A stretch of DNA of 64,000 bases, from NCBI GenBank assembly GCA_034665305.1, contig JAXDFZ010000008.1, positions 255,749 to 319,748 of the forward strand, in the 5' to 3' direction. Under the pieces are notes generated by a model. It saw nothing but the letters and a program-made list of their open reading frames with translations, did no database searches and was not told the DNA's origin. Numbering within the stretch: the first letter of the stretch is position 1; the number at the start of each line of letters is the position of its first letter. The position numbers and the translations under genes were made by a program. This DNA is from DASXRU01 sp034665305. GTDB lineage: Bacteria > Acidobacteriota > Blastocatellia > Pyrinomonadales > Pyrinomonadaceae. This document shows, piece after piece, positions 60,201 to 64,000 of the stretch.

Positions 60201-61169
60201 ATGAAACTCAATTCACTATCAATCTCGAGGCGCGCAACTTTGCTGGTTGCAGCCTTGTTCGTTTTCACCATGAGCATAATGGCTCAAACCCCCGCCGTCG
60301 CAGAGCCAGACGATCGTTATCGCATCGGACCCGGTGACGTGTTGGACATACGCATTCTGAATCGGCCGCAGTTATCGCGTGACACCGTGCGCGTCGAAGG
60401 CAACGGCATGATTCGCATGCCGCTGATTGAAGGCGAAATCCAGGCGGCCTGCCGCACCGAAGGCGAGCTGGCCAAGGAAATCGTGCAGGGTTACCTCAAG
60501 TTTTATCGCAATCCGCAGGTCGACGTATTTATTAAGGAGTATCACGCGCGCCAGGTGGCCGTGATGGGCGCGGTCATCGAACCAGCCCGATTTGAAATGA
60601 AGCAGCGATATCGTCTGCTCGATCTGCTTAGTTATGCCAAAGGCCCTTCCGAGAAGGCCGGCCAGGTAGTCAACATCGTTCGCGGGCCTAAGCCAACGCT
60701 CTGCGGCGGCGAGCAAACGGCAGACAACGCATCGGACTCGATCATGACCGTCAGGTTAAGCGATACGATGGGCGGTCTGGAAAAAGCCAACCCGTACGTG
60801 CGCGCCGGCGACATCATCACCATCCCCGAAGCCGATCAGGTTTACGTCATCGGCAATGTCTATACGCCGAAGACGCTGCCGATGCGAGAGCCGCTGACCG
60901 TTTCGCGAGCCATCGCCATGGCGGGTGGTCCGCTACAGGACTCGAAGACGAGTCGCATCAAGGTGGTGCGTCAGGAGCCAGGGACGGGAATCAGAAGCGA
61001 AATATATGTGGACCTCGGCGCGATCTCGAGGAAACGGGCCGATGACCTGGCGCTGCGCCCCAACGACATCATCGAGGTGCCTACATCAACGGGCAAGAGT
61101 CTGCTGCGGAGTTTGTTGGGTTCCGTAGCTCCGTCGATAGCGCAATTACCAGTGCGAGTTATTCCATAG
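60201..61169 (+). CDS. Wza-type polysaccharide export outer-membrane protein
   Basis: 322 residues with a cleavable signal (hydrophobic 14-27, cut near IMAQT); no lipobox Cys, unlike E. coli Wza. A polysaccharide export domain follows (YRIGPGDVLDIRILNRPQLS, then GMIRMPLIEGEIQAACRTEG and KFYRNPQVDVFIKEYHARQV). After it come two SLBB-type segments (VAVMGAVIEPARF, and VYVIGNVYTPKTLPMREPLT with AIAMAGGPLQDSK). It forms the export channel through the outer membrane together with the Wzz/kinase encoded next. Confidence 0.92.
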   Translation: MKLNSLSISRRATLLVAALFVFTMSIMAQTPAVAEPDDRYRIGPGDVLDIRILNRPQLSRDTVRVEGNGMIRMPLIEGEIQAACRTEGELAKEIVQGYLKFYRNPQVDVFIKEYHARQVAVMGAVIEPARFEMKQRYRLLDLLSYAKGPSEKAGQVVNIVRGPKPTLCGGEQTADNASDSIMTVRLSDTMGGLEKANPYVRAGDIITIPEADQVYVIGNVYTPKTLPMREPLTVSRAIAMAGGPLQDSKTSRIKVVRQEPGTGIRSEIYVDLGAISRKRADDLALRPNDIIEVPTSTGKSLLRSLLGSVAPSIAQLPVRVIP

Positions 61170-61197
61170 CGCGCGAGGCGAAGCGCGCCGGGCGCAA

Positions 61198-61342
61198 AGA
61201 GCTAAGGGCAAAGAGGAAAGAGCAAAGGGCTAAGGGCAAAGAGTCAAGCAAAACTTCGCACTGTACGCCGCTTTATCACCAGACTACCCGCGAGCGCTTA
61301 GCGCTTAGCCCTTAGCTCTTAGCCCTTAGCTCTTAGCCCTTG
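61198..61342. repeat. Inverted repeat of GCTAAGGGCAAAGAG-type words
   Basis: Left arm (about 61198-61250) repeats words such as GAGCTAAGGGCAAAGAG; right arm (about 61298-61342) repeats TTAGCCCTTAGCTC. They are reverse complements with a gap of about 45 bases, filling the space between the Wza-like and kinase genes. Confidence 0.75.
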
Positions 61343-61371
61343 TTTCCCATGAAACTGAAAGCCACACGACC

Positions 61372-63813
61372 ATGAACGATTCCTACGAACTAACCAAACG
61401 AACCCCCCAGTCGCAGGACCTCGAGCGTCCGTCGGATCAACCGCCGCGACCCGTTTCCTACGGATACGGAACTGACACCGGAGCTGAGCACGAAGTGCAT
61501 TTGCTCGATTACTGGCGCGCGGTGCGAAAGCGCTTGTGGCTGGTAATCGGTGTCGCGCTTTTGTGCACTACGCTGGCCATGATCTACATGGCGCGCAAGC
61601 CCGATATCTATCAGGCCGACGCCCGCGTGCAGGTGGACCAGGAAAACAATCCTGCCTACTCCAGCGGGAAGGGTACGCCGTACATCTACAGCCCGGCGAA
61701 CGATCCCGCATACTTCAACACGCAGTTGCAGATTCTCAGCAGTCCCGGTCTGTTGCGCCGCGTCGTCAAGACTCTTGATCTGGAACACAACGACGCTTTC
61801 CTTCATCCGCAGGCATCGCGCAAACGTTCCACCTGGCAGACGGTGATGGCCACGTTGGGTTTCGGGGGGCGCAGCGCTGCCTCGACAGATAAGCAGCCCG
61901 ACCAGTTGCCGCTCACGAACGCGGTCGCCCCGGCCACGGCCAGCGAAGATTTGGCCGAAGCCAAACGCCTGGCGCCCTTCGTGGGTGCGTTGTTGGGGGG
62001 ACTGAAAGTCGATCCCGTCCGCGAGAACCGCGCCGGCTTTTACAAGGAAACGCGCCTCATCGATCTCACCTACACACATGGCGATCCGCAAGTCGCCGCG
62101 AAGATCGTGAACGCCATCGCGGAAACCTACGTGCGGGCGAACCTTGAGAAGAAGAGCGAAACAAACACGACGACCAGCGAGTTCCTGCAAAAACGCGTGG
62201 CCGAGTTGCAGTCGACCATTCGCTCGGATGAAGAACGTTTGGTGAATTATGCGAAGAGCAATCAGATCCTTTCGCTCGACGCCAATCAGAACACGGTGGT
62301 TGAGCGTCTGGGCGCCCTCAATAAACAATTGGTCGAGGCCGAGAAAGCTCGCATCGACGCTGACAACGACCTCAAGAGTGCCCAGGCGGCCGGCGCCGCC
62401 GCCGCCCTCGCCACCAACGATTCTAAGGGGAACGACGAAATCGAAGCCAAGCTGGCTGAGCTGCGCACCAAGCGGGCCCAGTTATTGGTCGATGCAACTG
62501 AGCTGGCCCCCGAAGTGAAAGAGGTTGATCAGCAAATCGCCGAGTTGAGCAAACACCTTACCGACACGCGGTCTCGTAACACGAGTACGCTGCTTACCAA
62601 TCGGGAAACCGCTTACCGCGCTGCCCTCGGACGCGAGCAGGCGTTGCGCAAATCTTATGACCAACAACGGGCTGAGACGTTGACGCAAAACGAAGCCGCC
62701 ATCAATTACCGCATTATCCAGCAGGAGATTGAGACGAATAAGGGATTGCTGGACAGCTTGCTGCAGCGTTCCAAGGAAAACGACGTCGTGCTCGCCGGAC
62801 GGCCCAACAACATTTCGATTGTCGATTACGCGCTTGCTCCCGATGGTCCAGTCGGACCGGGCCGGCAGCGCGCGGTGATGATCGCATTTATTTTGTCGCT
62901 CGCTCTCGGAGTAGGACTCGCGCTGTTCCTTGAATATCTCGACGACACGGTTCACTCGACGGATGAGGTTGAGCGCCTTTTGCATTTGCCCGCGCTAGCC
63001 GTGATTCCAGCGGTCGGCGGTTCGGCGAAGCGGAAACTGCTGTCTTCTTCGAAGGCGCTGCAGAAACGTAACGGCGATACGAATGGCAACGGAGTGAATC
63101 CCGAACTCCTGATCAACTTGAACGGACGATCGGCTTTGGCGGAGAGCTACCGCCAGTTGCGAACGTCGATCCTGCTGTCGACCGCGGGACGAGCGCCGAA
63201 ATCATTGCTGGTCACTTCCAGCCTGCCGGGAGAAGGGAAGACCACGACGGCGGTGAACACCGCAATCAGTCTGGCGCAAACCGGCGCCAGCGTCGTGATT
63301 ATCGACGCCGACATGCGGCGGCCGCGCCTGCAGGGAATTTTCTCGTTCAAGGAACGTGAAGGTCTCAGTTCAATACTTTCCGCCGAGATGAGCGAGGCGG
63401 ACATCCTGAAAATTGTCAGGACCGATCCGGCGACGGGCTTGCATGTGCTGACGTCCGGTCCGATCCCGCCGAATCCCGCGGAGCTGATTGGCTCGGATCA
63501 GATGCGGCGCCTCGTGGCGGTGTTGAGTGCGAACTTCACGCACATCGTCGTTGACTCTCCGCCCATCAGTTCATTCACTGACGGTGTGTTGATTTCAGCG
63601 ATGGTCGATGGCGTGTTGCTGGTCGTGCATGGCGGCCGCAGTTCGCGTCACGTGGTGCGTCGCTCGCGGCAGCTGCTGCATGACATCGGCGCAAAAGTCT
63701 TCGGCGTGGTCCTGAACAACGTGAACCTGCAGACGCACGACTATTACTACTACCAGCAGTACTACAACCGCTCTTACTACAATTCGGATGTGGAGACTGA
63801 AAAGGCCGGTTAG
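61372..63813 (+). CDS. Wzz-BY-kinase (Wzc-type tyrosine autokinase)
   Basis: 813 residues. A Pro-rich lead (1-40), then a Wzz chain-length domain with membrane helices at about 56-74 and 501-522 and a coiled-coil periplasmic region between (about 270-480). A cytoplasmic BY-kinase (about 580-813) follows, with Walker A SSLPGEGKTTT (Lys623), the Walker A' VVIIDADMRRPRLQG, and FTHIVVDSPP. The tail HDYYYYQQYYNRSYYN (about 789-804) has eight Tyr, the autophosphorylation cluster. It controls polymer length and export with the Wza-like channel just upstream. Confidence 0.95.
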   Translation: MNDSYELTKRTPQSQDLERPSDQPPRPVSYGYGTDTGAEHEVHLLDYWRAVRKRLWLVIGVALLCTTLAMIYMARKPDIYQADARVQVDQENNPAYSSGKGTPYIYSPANDPAYFNTQLQILSSPGLLRRVVKTLDLEHNDAFLHPQASRKRSTWQTVMATLGFGGRSAASTDKQPDQLPLTNAVAPATASEDLAEAKRLAPFVGALLGGLKVDPVRENRAGFYKETRLIDLTYTHGDPQVAAKIVNAIAETYVRANLEKKSETNTTTSEFLQKRVAELQSTIRSDEERLVNYAKSNQILSLDANQNTVVERLGALNKQLVEAEKARIDADNDLKSAQAAGAAAALATNDSKGNDEIEAKLAELRTKRAQLLVDATELAPEVKEVDQQIAELSKHLTDTRSRNTSTLLTNRETAYRAALGREQALRKSYDQQRAETLTQNEAAINYRIIQQEIETNKGLLDSLLQRSKENDVVLAGRPNNISIVDYALAPDGPVGPGRQRAVMIAFILSLALGVGLALFLEYLDDTVHSTDEVERLLHLPALAVIPAVGGSAKRKLLSSSKALQKRNGDTNGNGVNPELLINLNGRSALAESYRQLRTSILLSTAGRAPKSLLVTSSLPGEGKTTTAVNTAISLAQTGASVVIIDADMRRPRLQGIFSFKEREGLSSILSAEMSEADILKIVRTDPATGLHVLTSGPIPPNPAELIGSDQMRRLVAVLSANFTHIVVDSPPISSFTDGVLISAMVDGVLLVVHGGRSSRHVVRRSRQLLHDIGAKVFGVVLNNVNLQTHDYYYYQQYYNRSYYNSDVETEKAG

Positions 63814-63819
63814 GTAATA

Positions 63820-64000
63820 GTTTCGAGTTTCGGTCGCGGGAAACGCGCGGTTGCGAGTTGCGAGTTGCGAGTTGCGAGAGCGCGAAGCGGGGCAGTAGCC
63901 CGACCGTCAGGGAGGGCTCAGGTTGAGTGCATTCTAGAGGGAGCCCTCCCTGACGGTCGGGCTACTGCCCCGGTCAATGCATTCGAAACCTGAAACCTGA
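63820..64000. repeat. Terminal repeat cluster: tandem GTTGCGA plus GGGGCAGTAGCCCG palindrome
   Basis: Four tandem copies of GTTGCGA (63850-63877) precede a palindrome pair with arms 63889-63919 and 63941-63971 (GGGGCAGTAGCCCGACCGTC and reverse complement). Flanking words TTTCGAGTTTCGG (63821) and GAAACCTGAAACCTGA (63985-64000) belong to the family at 35384, so this too appears nested. The element runs off the window. Confidence 0.8.

Noticed and set aside
61390..62328. 312-residue open frame on the minus strand
   Set aside because: It is opposite the well-identified Wzz/BY-kinase gene; no domain or plausible start site.

Overview
The window looks like chromosomal DNA of an Acidobacteriota member, most likely class Blastocatellia (Pyrinomonadales-like). 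This is an inference from protein style: a 3,027-residue secreted SBBP/sortilin-propeller/Calx-beta/CHRD/DUF4214 protein, a PocR-GGDEF protein, an Slt-type transglycosylase with a long helical repeat region, DUF5522 and Cys-rich CWC small proteins, and very abundant intergenic palindromic repeats. No rRNA, tRNA, CRISPR array, transposase or prophage gene was seen.

Layout. 1-3.8 kb: acyl carrier protein, FabF, and both electron-transfer flavoprotein subunits with a small TPR-like ORF wedged between them. 3.9-5.3 kb: a decayed and an intact copy of a coiled-coil gene, a strong terminator, and a Lys/Ala-rich histone-like protein. 5.3-8.8 kb (minus): a SCO1/SenC-CusF fusion and a lytic transglycosylase. 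9-10.7 kb: folD and coaE. 10.7-17.8 kb: an oppABCDF peptide importer whose OppF carries two predicted membrane helices inserted inside its nucleotide-binding domain. 18.1-24.1 kb: a signalling cassette of PocR-GAF-GGDEF, a degenerate AAA/RsbW-like ATPase fusion, STAS, and GAF-HD-GYP. 24.2-34.4 kb: a small Cys-rich protein, the giant secreted protein, DUF5522, and a CusF-like lipoprotein.

34.5-43.4 kb (minus) holds FhaA-like, PBP2, RodA/FtsW, PP2C, Ser/Thr kinase and a second FhaA-like gene. This has the same gene content as the actinobacterial fhaA-fhaB-pstP-rodA-pbpA-pknAB wall-control operon. 44-48.8 kb: an NtrC-type regulator, an alkaline-phosphatase-superfamily protein, an O-methyltransferase and TsaC. 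49-51.8 kb (minus): a NagZ-like glycosidase overlapping a peptide-binding lipoprotein. 52-54.5 kb: a fusion of two cNMP-binding domains, four [4Fe-4S] clusters and a membrane domain. 54.7-58.2 kb: mutS and gmhA. 58.9-63.8 kb: start of an exopolysaccharide locus (LuxR-type regulator, small unknown, Wza-like exporter, Wzz/BY-kinase).

Intergenic space is dominated by at least a dozen families of long inverted repeats. They occur singly or nested inside one another and repeatedly abut or supply the stop codons of upstream genes. Several long open frames begin inside these repeats, so starts were moved downstream for coaE, oppB, the upstream FHA protein, the CWC protein and DUF5522. The best candidates for undescribed biology are the 18.1-24.1 kb cassette, the OppF membrane insertion, the cNMP/Fe-S/membrane fusion, and the nested repeat system.
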